64,000 nt of DNA from Phycicoccus sp. Soil802 (GTDB lineage: Bacteria > Actinomycetota > Actinomycetes > Actinomycetales > Dermatophilaceae), in contig NZ_LMSS01000006.1 in assembly GCF_001429605.1 (NCBI RefSeq), forward strand, positions 1-64,000. The letters are read 5' to 3'. A program made the position numbers and the translations under genes. Positions 19,665-28,077 of the stretch are shown piece after piece. A model generated the notes under the pieces. The model did no database searches. It was given only the letters and a program-made list of their open reading frames with translations, and was not told where the DNA came from. Position 1 is the first letter of the stretch. Every line of letters begins with the position of its first letter.

Positions 19665-19746
19665 CGGCTTGGCTCCTGCTGGTGGTTAGTGGTCGTGCGC
19701 GGTGGGCCGGGGACTGCGGGTCGTGGCCGGGTCGGCGCCCATTCTG

Positions 19747-20346
19747 TCAGGTGCTCGCGCCGCCGTCGCGCAGCGTGGGGTCGTCACCGGCATCCAGTCG
19801 GTCCCAGTCCGTGGCGACGCGCTGGCCCCGCGCTCCGGCGGAGGTGGTCGGGGCCTCGTAGCGGGCGCCCAGCCCCCGCCACCGGGAGGCACCCAGCCAG
19901 CCCGCGACCGAGGCGAGCAGCAGCAGCGCGCCGGCCGCCACACAGATCCAGGGCCACGTGGTGATCGTGGCGTGCGTCTCGATGGAGCCCGTGCGTCCGG
20001 CGGCCTTGGCGGCGATGGCGCCGAGGGGGTCCTCGGGCGCCAGGGCGACGCGGGCGGCCACGACCGCCTCCGCGATGCCGGCCAGGGCCAGCACGCCCAG
20101 GGTGAGCCGGCGCACCAGCGCACCGCTGGTCGCACTGGCCAGCGCAGCCGCGGCTCCCACGAGCGCCAGGGCGACGACGCCCGAGGCCACCTCGGTGCCG
20201 GTGCCGGAGATCCTGCTCGCCCCGAGCACCGCATCGTCCACGGTGCCGGTGACCCAGACCCGGCCGCCACTGGACAGCAGGATGCCGGAGCCGACGAGGG
20301 CCAGCAGCACGACCGCGAGCTTGGAGGTCAGCCGAGAGCGGTTCAC
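19747..20346 (-). CDS. TRP-region conserved membrane protein
   Basis: The 199-residue protein has four membrane segments (LAVVLLALVGSGILLSS, ASGVVALALVGAAAALA, LTLGVLALAGIAEAVVAA, WICVAAGALLLLASVAGW) and a hydrophilic tail. It matches the pattern of the actinobacterial 'trp region conserved hypothetical membrane protein' family, which sits next to trpE. The GTG start overlaps the trpE stop (GTGA). The function is unknown; co-expression with TrpE suggests a role tied to tryptophan or aromatic compound handling. Confidence 0.85.
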   Translation of the reverse strand: MNRSRLTSKLAVVLLALVGSGILLSSGGRVWVTGTVDDAVLGASRISGTGTEVASGVVALALVGAAAALASATSGALVRRLTLGVLALAGIAEAVVAARVALAPEDPLGAIAAKAAGRTGSIETHATITTWPWICVAAGALLLLASVAGWLGASRWRGLGARYEAPTTSAGARGQRVATDWDRLDAGDDPTLRDGGAST

Positions 20347-21896
20347 TCGACGGTCCTCAGCGCTGCGGCCGTGGCCACCGCGCGCAGGGCTGCCGCAGCC
20401 TTGTTGACGGTCTCCTCGAACTCCGACGTCGGCACCGAGTCGGCGACGATCCCGGCGCCGGCCTGCACGTGGGCGGTGCCGTCCTTGATGACGGCGGTCC
20501 GGATCGCGATCGCCATGTCGAGGTCACCGTGGAAGTCGAGGTAGCCGACGACCCCGCCGTAGACCCCACGACGGCTGGGCTCGTAGTGCTCGATCAGGCT
20601 GAGCGCCCGGGGCTTCGGCGCGCCGGACAACGTGCCGGCCGGGAAGGTCGCGACCAGCACGTCGTAGGCGGACTGGCCGGGGCGGATGTCGCCCACGACG
20701 GTCGACTCGAGGTGGGTCACGTGCGAGTAGCGGCGGACGTTCATGAACTCGACGACGTCGACCGTGCCTGCGGCGCACACGCGCTGGAGGTCGTTGCGGC
20801 CCAGGTCGACGAGCATCACGTGCTCGGCCCGCTCCTTGGGGTCGGCGAGCAGGTCCTCGGCCAGCCGCTGGTCGTCCTCTGGCGTCTTGCCCCGCGGGCG
20901 CGAGCCGGCGATCGGGTGGGTGATGGCCCGACGGCCGGTCACCTTGACCAGGGCCTCCGGCGACGAGCCGACCACGTCGTACGTCGTGCCGTCGCCGGCC
21001 GGGAGCCGCAGGAGGTACATGTAGGGGCTCGGGTTCGAGGACCGCAGCGCGCGGTAGACGTCGAGGGCGTCCGCGGGGCACGGCGTCGAGAACCGTTGCG
21101 ACAGCACGACCTGGAACACTTCCCCCGCCCGGATGTCCTCCTTGGCCTGCTCGACCATCTCCTCGAAGTCGGCCTGGGTCAGGTTGCTGCGCACCTCGTC
21201 GCGGGCCGCGGCGAAGGCGGCCCGGTCGACGGTGGCCACCGTCGACGCGGCATCGGCGGCCAGGTCGCTGGTCATGGCGTCGAGCCGGAACACGGCGTCG
21301 GCCCAGGCGTCCTCGACCCGCTCGTCGGTGGCGTCGTAGTTCACCGCGTTGGCCACGAGCAGCACCGAACCGTCGGCATGGTCGAGCACCGCGAGGTCGG
21401 TCGCGAGCATCATCGAGATCTCGGGCAACCCCAGCTCGTCGGGCAGGGTGGCCGGCACCTTCTCCCACCGACGGACGGCGTCGTAGGTGATCGCGCCGAC
21501 CATGCCGCCGGTCAGCGGGGGCAGGCCCTCGATGGGTTCGGTGGCGAGGGCCGCCACGGTGTCACGCAGCGCCTCGAGGGGGTTGCCGTCCGTGGGGACG
21601 CCCACCGGCGGCTCACCCACCCAGTGCGCCCGGCCGTCGCGCTCGGTCAGCGTCGCCCGGCTGGAGGCGCCCACGATCGAGTAGCGCGACCAGACGCCGC
21701 CGTGCTCGGCGGACTCGAGCAGGAACGTGCCGGGCGCGTCCTGGGCGAGCTTGCGGTAGAGGCCGACCGGGGTCTCGGCGTCGGCCATCAGCCGCCGCAC
21801 CACCGGGATGACGCGACGGTCCTTGGCCAGGATCTGGAAGGTCTCGAGGTTCGGCCAGGTGGTGCCGAACGACAGGTCGGGGCTGACGTCCGTCAC
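20343..21896 (-). CDS. trpE: Anthranilate synthase component I
   Basis: The start is GTG 21896, overlapping the hisI stop (GTGA); the longer frame from 21959 lies within hisI and is rejected. The 517-residue protein makes anthranilate from chorismate with ammonia from a TrpG partner not seen here. The chorismate-binding domain motifs are [26 protein letters not shown]-type ([14 protein letters not shown]) and [15 protein letters not shown]. The N-terminal region carries the LLES element ([11 protein letters not shown]) linked to tryptophan feedback. Confidence 0.96.
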   Translation of the reverse strand: MTDVSPDLSFGTTWPNLETFQILAKDRRVIPVVRRLMADAETPVGLYRKLAQDAPGTFLLESAEHGGVWSRYSIVGASSRATLTERDGRAHWVGEPPVGVPTDGNPLEALRDTVAALATEPIEGLPPLTGGMVGAITYDAVRRWEKVPATLPDELGLPEISMMLATDLAVLDHADGSVLLVANAVNYDATDERVEDAWADAVFRLDAMTSDLAADAASTVATVDRAAFAAARDEVRSNLTQADFEEMVEQAKEDIRAGEVFQVVLSQRFSTPCPADALDVYRALRSSNPSPYMYLLRLPAGDGTTYDVVGSSPEALVKVTGRRAITHPIAGSRPRGKTPEDDQRLAEDLLADPKERAEHVMLVDLGRNDLQRVCAAGTVDVVEFMNVRRYSHVTHLESTVVGDIRPGQSAYDVLVATFPAGTLSGAPKPRALSLIEHYEPSRRGVYGGVVGYLDFHGDLDMAIAIRTAVIKDGTAHVQAGAGIVADSVPTSEFEETVNKAAAALRAVATAAALRTVE

Positions 21897-22258
21897 GGCT
21901 CGACCACGCTCGCCCCGAGGTCGCCGGCGTCGAAACAGGTGCGGTCTCCGGTGTGGCATGCGGCGCCGACCTGGTCGACGCGCACGAGCAGGGCGTCACC
22001 GTCGCAGTCGAGCGCCACCGAGCGCACGTGCTGGACGTGGCCGCTGGTGTCGCCCTTGCGCCAGTACTCCCCTCGACTGCGCGACCAGAACGTCACGCGG
22101 CCCTCGCCGAGGGTGCGGCGCAGCGCCTCGTCGTCCATCCAGCCCAGCATCAGCACCTCACCGGTGTCGTGCTGCTGGACGATGGCCGCCACGAGGCCCT
22201 GCGCGTCACGCTTGAGGCGCGCCGCGATGGCCGGGTCGAGGACTGCTGGCGAGGTCAC
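21893..22258 (-). CDS. hisI: Phosphoribosyl-AMP cyclohydrolase
   Basis: The start is GTG 22258; the longer open frame upstream reads through a neighbouring region and has no homology. The 121-residue enzyme opens the adenine ring of PR-AMP in histidine synthesis. The motifs [35 protein letters not shown] and [21 protein letters not shown] carry the zinc-binding cysteines. It is coupled to trpE. HisF, its usual neighbour, is 14 kb away at 36.6 kb. Confidence 0.95.
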   Translation of the reverse strand: MTSPAVLDPAIAARLKRDAQGLVAAIVQQHDTGEVLMLGWMDDEALRRTLGEGRVTFWSRSRGEYWRKGDTSGHVQHVRSVALDCDGDALLVRVDQVGAACHTGDRTCFDAGDLGASVVEP

Positions 22259-22264
22259 CCGGCC

Positions 22265-22270
22265 ATTCTG
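22265..22270 (-). promoter_or_regulatory. -10-like box (CAGAAT) six bases before hisI
   Basis: CAGAAT at 22270-22265 is followed by six bases (GGCCGG) and the GTG start of hisI. No other ribosome site is visible. It fits a leaderless start; the hexamer matches TANNNT at A2 and T6 only. Confidence 0.4.
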
Positions 22271-22353
22271 CCGTGCGTGGGCCCGAAGGGTCCGGCCCGC
22301 CCAGCATCCGACGGGTATGCCGCGTGCTCGCGGGTGCCGCGCGCCGTGCGTCC

Positions 22354-22926
22354 TCAGGTGACGAGGTGGGCGACCGGCCAGGCGATCAGCGCGAAGCGGG
22401 CAAGCCGTCCGGTCAGGCACCCTGCGATGAACAGTGGCAGCCGCAGCCGCGCCGTCCCGGCCACCACGCTGACCGCCGCCAGTGGAGGCAGGCCGACCGT
22501 CGCGCTCAAGAGGACGACGGAGGTCCCGGCGAGCGGCCGGGCGAGCAGCCTCAGGAGGTGTTCCGGCCGCAGCCACGAGGGAGTCCGTGCCGCGAGCCCT
22601 GCCACCCACCGCGGGCGGGGCCGGATGCTGCGGGCACGGGCGCGGGCGCGGGCCCTGGAGCGGACGCGGTCCACGAGCCGACCGACCCGGCCGTCCGAGT
22701 GGAGACGTTGCGGTCCCTCGCGAGCCGTGAGGTAGATCAACACCTTGGCGAAGCACTGCCCAACTGTGAGGCTGACGGCCAGGCCCAGCCAGAGGTGCGG
22801 GTTGCCTGCGGTGGCCGCCGTGAGCACCGCCTCCGCGTTGATGACCGGGACCAGGCCAGCGACCGTTCCGGCGCCCAGGACCCCGAACAGGAGTCCAGCA
22901 CTCCCCAGCTCACCTGCAGCGCTCAT
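22354..22926 (-). CDS. VTT/YqaA-like membrane protein
   Basis: The 190-residue protein has hydrophobic segments at both ends ([77 protein letters not shown]) around an arginine-rich loop ([14 protein letters not shown]). The pattern of two re-entrant-like helices and the C-terminal [16 protein letters not shown] resembles small SNARE-associated/VTT (YqaA, DedA-like) proteins; this is a weak family call. It overlaps the CDP-alcohol transferase gene by 17 bases, suggesting a joint lipid or envelope role. Confidence 0.65.
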   Translation of the reverse strand: MSAAGELGSAGLLFGVLGAGTVAGLVPVINAEAVLTAATAGNPHLWLGLAVSLTVGQCFAKVLIYLTAREGPQRLHSDGRVGRLVDRVRSRARARARARSIRPRPRWVAGLAARTPSWLRPEHLLRLLARPLAGTSVVLLSATVGLPPLAAVSVVAGTARLRLPLFIAGCLTGRLARFALIAWPVAHLVT

Positions 22927-23536
22927 GGCTCACGTCCATGGCGGTCGTCCTGACCAGCAGGTGCAGGCGGAAGCAGGACCACACCTTCGCCACGAGGACG
23001 GCGACGGCGAACACCGTCGCCAGCCCGACCTGACCTGCCAGGCAGGCCAGCACGATGCAGGAGGTGTTGAGCGCCTTCGCCGGCCGGGACCAGTTCCAGC
23101 GCCAGAGGAGCAGGTCGACGCCGTGGAAGTCGTTGGGGCCCAACACCTCGAAGGCGAGGAACCCCAGGGACAGCATCGTGTCCACGACCGCGAACTCGAT
23201 GACGTAGATCGCCATGGGGATGGCGAGCCGCGGATCGAGCGCGACGAAGCAGGCCGCGCAGGTGAGGCTGTTGGCCCGGTCGGCGACGATGTCGAAGACC
23301 GCGCCGATCCGGGTCTCGAGGCCCATCCGCCGGGCCACCTCGCCGTCAGCCATGTCGCCGACCCAGTAGACGAGGTAGGAGGCGACCAGCAGACCGGGAC
23401 TGGAGTGGGCCAGGGCGGCCATGGCGAGGGCGAGCGAGAGGACCGTCCGCAGGACAGTGATGGCGTTCGGTGCCGTGAGGACGGGGTCGTGGTCGACCCC
23501 TCTGGGACTGGGGGCCACCGCAGCGGGTGACCACAC
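22910..23536 (-). CDS. CDP-alcohol phosphatidyltransferase-family protein
   Basis: The start chosen is GTG 23536, one base after the upstream lipoprotein stop; it lacks a strong ribosome site, so a GTG six codons further in is possible. The 208-residue protein carries the complete signature D-x2-DG-x2-AR-x8-G-x3-D-x3-D, visible as DMADGEVARRMGLETRIGAV then FDIVADR. Such enzymes transfer a phospho-group from CDP-diacylglycerol to an alcohol in the membrane. The alcohol acceptor cannot be told. The gene is coupled to a lipoprotein upstream and a VTT-like protein downstream. Confidence 0.88.
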   Translation of the reverse strand: MWSPAAVAPSPRGVDHDPVLTAPNAITVLRTVLSLALAMAALAHSSPGLLVASYLVYWVGDMADGEVARRMGLETRIGAVFDIVADRANSLTCAACFVALDPRLAIPMAIYVIEFAVVDTMLSLGFLAFEVLGPNDFHGVDLLLWRWNWSRPAKALNTSCIVLACLAGQVGLATVFAVAVLVAKVWSCFRLHLLVRTTAMDVSHERCR

Positions 23537-23537
23537 C

Positions 23538-24623
23538 TCAGCCCAGCGCACGAGACCACTCCCCCAGCTGGGCGGCGGGTGCCGACGGGCGGGCGAACTG
23601 GCTGACCGTGCCGGAGGCGTCGACGAAGGCGACGACCCCCTCGTCCCACGCGTTCTGGTTGCCCCTGTTGGCCGCGGCGTCCAGGAACCAGACCGCGGAA
23701 AGGGGCACGGCGGCATACCCGACGGGCACTCCCAGGTCGCCCACCTCCGACTCGATCTCGGCCACGGGCCGCGGGTTGAACTTGTCGCCGGTGGGGTCGC
23801 TGACCAGCCCGAGCAACGGAGGGTGCGAGGCGTTGCGCGCGATGAGGGGCTTCAGCCGCTGCACGGTCGCAGACACCTGGGGTCCGGTGCCGACGACCAG
23901 GACCAGGGGCTTGCCGCGGTAGTCCGCCCAGGCCAGCTCCCCGCCCCCGAGTCGCTCCACCGTGAAGTCGGGGACCGTGGAGTTGTCGAGCGCGTCCGGA
24001 CCACCGCCCAGCTCGTGCGACACCTCCTGTCCCGGGGTGGTGCCGCAGACCTCGTCCATCCAGCCGGCCACCTCAGGGGTCGGTGGCGGGAGCGACCCGA
24101 CCGGCGACGCCTCCCCCACCCGCCTCAGGGTGGCAAGTGCCCGGACGGCCGGCCGGATCCCGTCGCCGTCGGGACGCTCGCGGAAGTCGGAGACGGTGAT
24201 GACGAGCTCACCGGTGACCAGGGTGAGCTCACCCATGACCACGCCGGCGGGCACGCCGAGCTGTGGGTCGAGACGCTGGCAGGTCAGGCCGTCGACGTCC
24301 GGTCGCCAGTCGTTCGTGGAGACCACGACCGGGTCGGAGCACCCGCCGTCGCCGAAGGACTCGCAGGTGCCGTAGTCGGCCTGGACCTGGAAGGAGGGGG
24401 CGTTCTCCTCGACGAGGTCGAGCCAGGTCAGCGGGAGGTCGTCATAGGAGGAACCCAGGTAGTAGGCCGGCTTGCCGGTGGCCGCTATCTGGTCCACCGC
24501 GGCTCGGAAGTCGTTGCTGCTCAACGCTTGTCCGGTGCCGAAGCTGCTGCCCGCGCCGCAGGCAGCGAGGGCCAGCACGAGGGCGACGGCAGTCGTCACG
24601 GGGAGCAGGGTGGGCGGTCTCAT
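23538..24623 (-). CDS. Lipoprotein with degenerate thioredoxin-like domain
   Basis: The start is ATG 24623 with GAGAGGATC upstream; longer frames lack support. The 361-residue protein has a lipobox LAAC with the lipidated Cys at 22. The middle part (about 30-200) is not recognised; it has four or five cysteines. Residues about 225-360 look like a TlpA/AhpC fold (PDFTVERLGGGELAWADYRG, KPLVLVVGTG) but have Gly-Thr-Gly-Pro where the redox CxxC should be, so oxidoreductase activity is unlikely. It is first in a three-gene operon with the CDP-alcohol transferase and VTT-like protein, and divergent from a two-component system that may control it. Confidence 0.8.
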   Translation of the reverse strand: MRPPTLLPVTTAVALVLALAACGAGSSFGTGQALSSNDFRAAVDQIAATGKPAYYLGSSYDDLPLTWLDLVEENAPSFQVQADYGTCESFGDGGCSDPVVVSTNDWRPDVDGLTCQRLDPQLGVPAGVVMGELTLVTGELVITVSDFRERPDGDGIRPAVRALATLRRVGEASPVGSLPPPTPEVAGWMDEVCGTTPGQEVSHELGGGPDALDNSTVPDFTVERLGGGELAWADYRGKPLVLVVGTGPQVSATVQRLKPLIARNASHPPLLGLVSDPTGDKFNPRPVAEIESEVGDLGVPVGYAAVPLSAVWFLDAAANRGNQNAWDEGVVAFVDASGTVSQFARPSAPAAQLGEWSRALG

Positions 24624-24789
24624 CGAAGATCCTCTCGTTGCCCCTGCTCTGGGTGGATGGCTGCAGCGTGCCGTTGACCGCCGGATGCCCGCGTCGGCGG
24701 TGCAGCCCGACTTCGTCGTCCCCAGGGGTGGTTTCCGTGTGGACCACAGGACGACGTCCCGAGGCCACCCACCCGCGTAGCCTTGGTGC
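24624..24789. promoter_or_regulatory. Divergent promoter region between lipoprotein operon and two-component system
   Basis: These 166 bases serve both directions. On the plus strand TAGCCT at 24778-24783 lies six bases before the histidine-kinase ATG, predicting a leaderless message. On the minus strand GAGAGG serves as a ribosome site for the lipoprotein gene, whose promoter is not obvious. The shared region is a plausible target of the response regulator. Confidence 0.5.
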
Positions 24790-25935
24790 ATGTCGGGGCT
24801 GGTGCGCCGCCTCACCTGGCGGGACTGGGCGGTCCCTGCGGCGCTCTGGGCCGCGGGGCAGGTCGAGCTGTGGGTCGTCGGCCCGCAGACGGTCGCCGTG
24901 CACGGCCCTCGGTGGCCGTTCGCGGTCGCGCTGACCGTCTGTGCCCTGGCCGTGTGCTTCCGCCGCACGTACCCCGTCCCGGCCCTGCTCGTGGTGGTCG
25001 GCGCCCTCGCCCTCACGACGAGGGAGGACCTGCACGCGTTCCTGCTGTCGGGCCTCTATCTGTTGGTCGTCGCCGTGTTCGCGTGCGGGCGCTACGGGCG
25101 GGGCCCCATCAGGTATGCCGCGCTCGTGCTACCCGAGGTGCCGGTGCTGTTGTGGACGTCGGTCATCCCGGAGATCGAGGTCGGCAACGCCTGGGCGTGG
25201 GGACTCAATGCCTGGTGGGTGTTCGCCCTGGGAGCCGCCTTCCAGCACGAGCGCCTGCTGCGGGAGCACGTCGCGCAGGCCGTGGCCGCTCAGTCGCAGG
25301 CCGAGTCGGCCGAACAACGCCTCAACCTGGCCCGCGAAGTGCACGACGTGGTCTCGCACGGCCTGAGCGTCGTGGTGGTGCAGTCTGAGCTGGCGCGGCT
25401 GTTCATGACCTCCGACCCGGCCCGCGCCGACGAGGCGATGCGGCGGGTGCAGGACACCGGCCGCGAGGCGCTCGGGGAGACGCGCCGCCTGCTGGAGTCG
25501 CTCCGGGACCCCACGCAGGGCGGACAGACCGCGCAGGCACCCACCTGGCCGGACGTGCCGGAGCTCGTGCGGCGGATGCGGGAGTCCGGACTGGAGGTCA
25601 CGCTCGACGCTCCCGGCGACGCCCCGACGCTGACCCCGGAGGCGTCGGCCACGGCATACCGCGTCGTGCAGGAGGCCCTGACCAACGCGCTGCGCCACGC
25701 GCACACCTCACCGACGTCCGTCGAGGTGACGCAGCAGGCTGACCTGCTCGTCATCGACGTGCAGAACGAGAGTGAGCTCACGAGCCAGGCCAATGGGTTC
25801 GCGGGCTCGCCGGGCTACGGCCTGTCGGGGATGCAGGAGCGGGTGGCGGCCTGCGGTGGCCTGCTGACGACGGGCCCTCGACCGGGTGGTGGCTACCGCG
25901 TGCGAGCGGTCCTTCCCTTGCGCGGCAACCCGTGA
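24790..25935 (+). CDS. Two-component sensor histidine kinase (NarL/DesK type)
   Basis: In this 381-residue protein, residues about 10-160 carry five or six membrane helices with almost no exterior domain. A dimerisation/phosphoacceptor domain (HisKA_3) follows, with the phosphorylated His about residue 185 in REVHDVVSHGLSVVVVQSE. The C-terminal HATPase holds the N-box QEALTNALRHAH and G-box GYGLSGMQERV. This architecture fits DesK-like sensors of membrane or envelope state. It overlaps the response regulator by four bases and is divergent from the lipoprotein operon. Confidence 0.93.
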   Translation: MSGLVRRLTWRDWAVPAALWAAGQVELWVVGPQTVAVHGPRWPFAVALTVCALAVCFRRTYPVPALLVVVGALALTTREDLHAFLLSGLYLLVVAVFACGRYGRGPIRYAALVLPEVPVLLWTSVIPEIEVGNAWAWGLNAWWVFALGAAFQHERLLREHVAQAVAAQSQAESAEQRLNLAREVHDVVSHGLSVVVVQSELARLFMTSDPARADEAMRRVQDTGREALGETRRLLESLRDPTQGGQTAQAPTWPDVPELVRRMRESGLEVTLDAPGDAPTLTPEASATAYRVVQEALTNALRHAHTSPTSVEVTQQADLLVIDVQNESELTSQANGFAGSPGYGLSGMQERVAACGGLLTTGPRPGGGYRVRAVLPLRGNP

Positions 25936-26570
25936 CGACGATCGTGGTCGTCGACGACCAGTTCCTGATCCGCGACGGGGTCGCCGCGATCCTCGACGCC
26001 GAAGAGGACTTCACCGTCCTCGGCACGGCGGCCGACGGGGCCGAGGCCATCGGCCTGATCGCGACGCTCGCCCCGGACATCGCCCTGATGGACATCCGCA
26101 TGCCGGAGGTCGACGGGATCGAGGCGACCCGGCAGGTGATCGAGTCGGGCTCGGCGACGAAGATCCTGATCCTCACCACCTTCGGCGCAGACGACTACGT
26201 GCTCGCCGCGCTCCGGGCCGGCGCCAGCGGCTACCTCCTGAAGGACGCTCCGCGCGAGTCACTCGTCGCGGCGATCCGCGCGGTCGCGGCGGGCGACGTC
26301 GCCGTGGAGAAGCAGGTGCTGGCCCAGCTCGTGCGCGGCCAACCCGCCCAACGGCACCCGGAGGCGGTCGCGGCGGTGGGTCGGCTGTCCCCCCGGGAGT
26401 CGCAGGTGCTCGGGCTCGTGGCACAAGGCGCGACCAACCCCGAGATCGCGACGAGCCTGTTCATCGGGGAGACCACGGTGAAGACCCACGTCTCGCGCAT
26501 CCAGGCCAAGCTCGACGCCCGTGACCGCGTGCACCTGGTCGTCATCGCGCACCGAGCGGGGCTCGCCTGA
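25932..26570 (+). CDS. Response regulator, NarL/LuxR type
   Basis: The 212-residue protein starts at GTG 25932, overlapping the kinase stop (GTGA). The receiver domain (1-120) has acidic residues VVVDDQ, phosphoacceptor Asp 54 (IALMDIRMPEVDG), and Lys in YLLKDAPRE. The C-terminal LuxR helix-turn-helix (about 145-205) has LSPRESQVLGLVAQGATNPEI and VKTHVSRIQAKL. It is the cognate DNA-binding partner of the kinase. Targets are unknown; the divergent lipoprotein operon is the nearest candidate. Confidence 0.95.
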   Translation: MTTIVVVDDQFLIRDGVAAILDAEEDFTVLGTAADGAEAIGLIATLAPDIALMDIRMPEVDGIEATRQVIESGSATKILILTTFGADDYVLAALRAGASGYLLKDAPRESLVAAIRAVAAGDVAVEKQVLAQLVRGQPAQRHPEAVAAVGRLSPRESQVLGLVAQGATNPEIATSLFIGETTVKTHVSRIQAKLDARDRVHLVVIAHRAGLA

Positions 26571-26612
26571 CGGGACCGGCGGCCCCTCACCCCCGGGCGC
26601 CCCCCGTCGGCT

Positions 26613-27047
26613 TCAGGCGCTGACGCCCTCCCCCAGCCAGACCGGCCGTGTCGCGTCACCCGCCTCGAACGCGACCCAGACGTCGGCGCCGATGGCGGGG
26701 ACGACATTGGTACCTGTGGCGGGAAGGCAGGCCGCAGCCCACACCGACTCGTCCCCGCTCACGTCGGGCACGCGGACGAAGAGCCGACTGCGCCCGAGTG
26801 GGTCCGCGTTGTCGACCACGGTGGCCCGGTGCACCCCATACCTCCGCCGCTCGCTGCCCAGGTACGCCTCGGACCCGATCTGCTCGGAGTAGCTGCTGAG
26901 CAGGTCGCCGACGTACGCGAGCAGCTCCAGCAGCGCTACGCCCGGATCGTGCTCGTTGGCGTCGGTCCAGTCCCGCAGCTCGATCCTGGCCCGTTGGACC
27001 AGCTCCTCGACTCGTGGCCGACCACGCCGACCGTCGTCCGGGCTCAT
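26613..27047 (-). CDS. Small protein joining baseplate-J-like and gpV/VgrG OB-fold-like parts
   Basis: This 144-residue protein has residues about 8-70 (RIELRDWTDANEHDPGVALL, LLAYVGDLLSSYSEQIG, EAYL) that read like the N-terminal part of phage/contractile-injection baseplate wedge proteins (baseplate J; family pattern WTDHNPSDPG-x-TLLELFAWL). Residues about 84-142 (GRSRLFVRVPD, VWAAACLPATG, IGADVWVAFEAGD, RPVWLG) read like the OB-fold of gpV/gp5/VgrG spike-hub proteins. The two parts normally belong to different, much longer proteins. No other tail or sheath gene is in the window. It overlaps the upstream surface-protein gene by four bases, so the two are co-translated. The homology is by pattern recognition only. 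Confidence 0.6.
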   Translation of the reverse strand: MSPDDGRRGRPRVEELVQRARIELRDWTDANEHDPGVALLELLAYVGDLLSSYSEQIGSEAYLGSERRRYGVHRATVVDNADPLGRSRLFVRVPDVSGDESVWAAACLPATGTNVVPAIGADVWVAFEAGDATRPVWLGEGVSA

Positions 27048-27934
27048 CGGCTCGCCTCCGTCGGCCGACGCCTGCCGAGCAGCTCGCAGGCCAAGCCGGT
27101 GCCAAGCAGGAGCAGCGCGAGGCCGACGAGCCCAGAAGGCGCTGACCCGGTGTTGGCCAGCTCCGGGCCCTGGGTCGGACTCAACGCCGGACGAGGTGCG
27201 GCCGCCGCCGTGATGGTGAACTCGGTCTCGCCGTAGCCGTCGCGCACGGGTTGTTGCGCTTCGGGATCACCACACACGAGCACCACGAGGGCTGGGCCGA
27301 CCTCCGGGTCGGTGAAGCCGCGTGCGTGATCTGCGCTGATCGGCAGCCTGACGGTCACGTCCCCGTTCGGACGCGGTCTCACGGTCGCCTGCCTGAAGAT
27401 GAACCCGTCACCGGGGAAGGACGCCTCGAACTGGACCTGCAGGTAGACCACCGACATCTCAGTCCCCGGATCGCAGGTCGCCGACACGGTGACGACTCCT
27501 CCGAGGGGCACGGAGCGCGGCGACACCGAGACCTGCACCTCGTAGTCAGCAGTGTCGGGGCCGAAGAGAAGGACCTCCACCTCGGCAGTACCGAGAGGCG
27601 CCTGGTCGCTGTAGGCGAAGCAGGCCAGCGTCACCCTGCCCGTGCCCGTCAGCGCCTTCGAGATGTCGAGCACCGTGGCGAAGCCGAGGTCGTCAGCCAC
27701 ATCGGTTGCGGTCTGCGCGACCTCCACGTCGTCGCTGGTCACGGCCACGGTGGCGGTCCGGCTTCCCTCGGGACAGGTGCCCTCGACCGGGAACGGGTCC
27801 TGCGTGGAGAACTTGCCGGGTTGCGGCACCGTGATGGTGGCATCCGCGGCCCGAGCCGGCAGGGCTGGCACCAGCACCAGCCCCGCGGAGACGACGGCAA
27901 CGACGGTGGTTCTTCGAAGTCGGTGAGCGAACAC
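27044..27934 (-). CDS. Secreted surface protein with LAXTG sortase signal
   Basis: The 296-residue protein starts at GTG 27934 (GAGGGTG upstream). A signal peptide (about 1-29, VVAVVSAGLVLVPALPARA) is followed by two beta-rich, Ig-like repeats without known catalytic motifs and a proline-rich linker. The C-terminus has LANTG at residues 259-263, a hydrophobic helix (LVGLALLLLGTGLACELL) and a basic tail (GRRRP). LAXTG is the motif expected for class E sortases of high-GC Gram-positives. It is probably fixed to the cell wall. It is coupled to the small baseplate-like gene downstream. Confidence 0.82.
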   Translation of the reverse strand: MFAHRLRRTTVVAVVSAGLVLVPALPARAADATITVPQPGKFSTQDPFPVEGTCPEGSRTATVAVTSDDVEVAQTATDVADDLGFATVLDISKALTGTGRVTLACFAYSDQAPLGTAEVEVLLFGPDTADYEVQVSVSPRSVPLGGVVTVSATCDPGTEMSVVYLQVQFEASFPGDGFIFRQATVRPRPNGDVTVRLPISADHARGFTDPEVGPALVVLVCGDPEAQQPVRDGYGETEFTITAAAAPRPALSPTQGPELANTGSAPSGLVGLALLLLGTGLACELLGRRRPTEASR

Positions 27935-28077
27935 GGGACACCCTCAGGGTCGGCCAGCCAGCACGCAGGCGTCACACAGCGGCAGGATCCAGCACCCGCG
28001 ATGCCCCACGGTCCCAGCCGGGCCCCTCCGTGACAAGGGGCAGGCGGTCACCCCTGCGCCTCGTCTGCGAGTACCCG

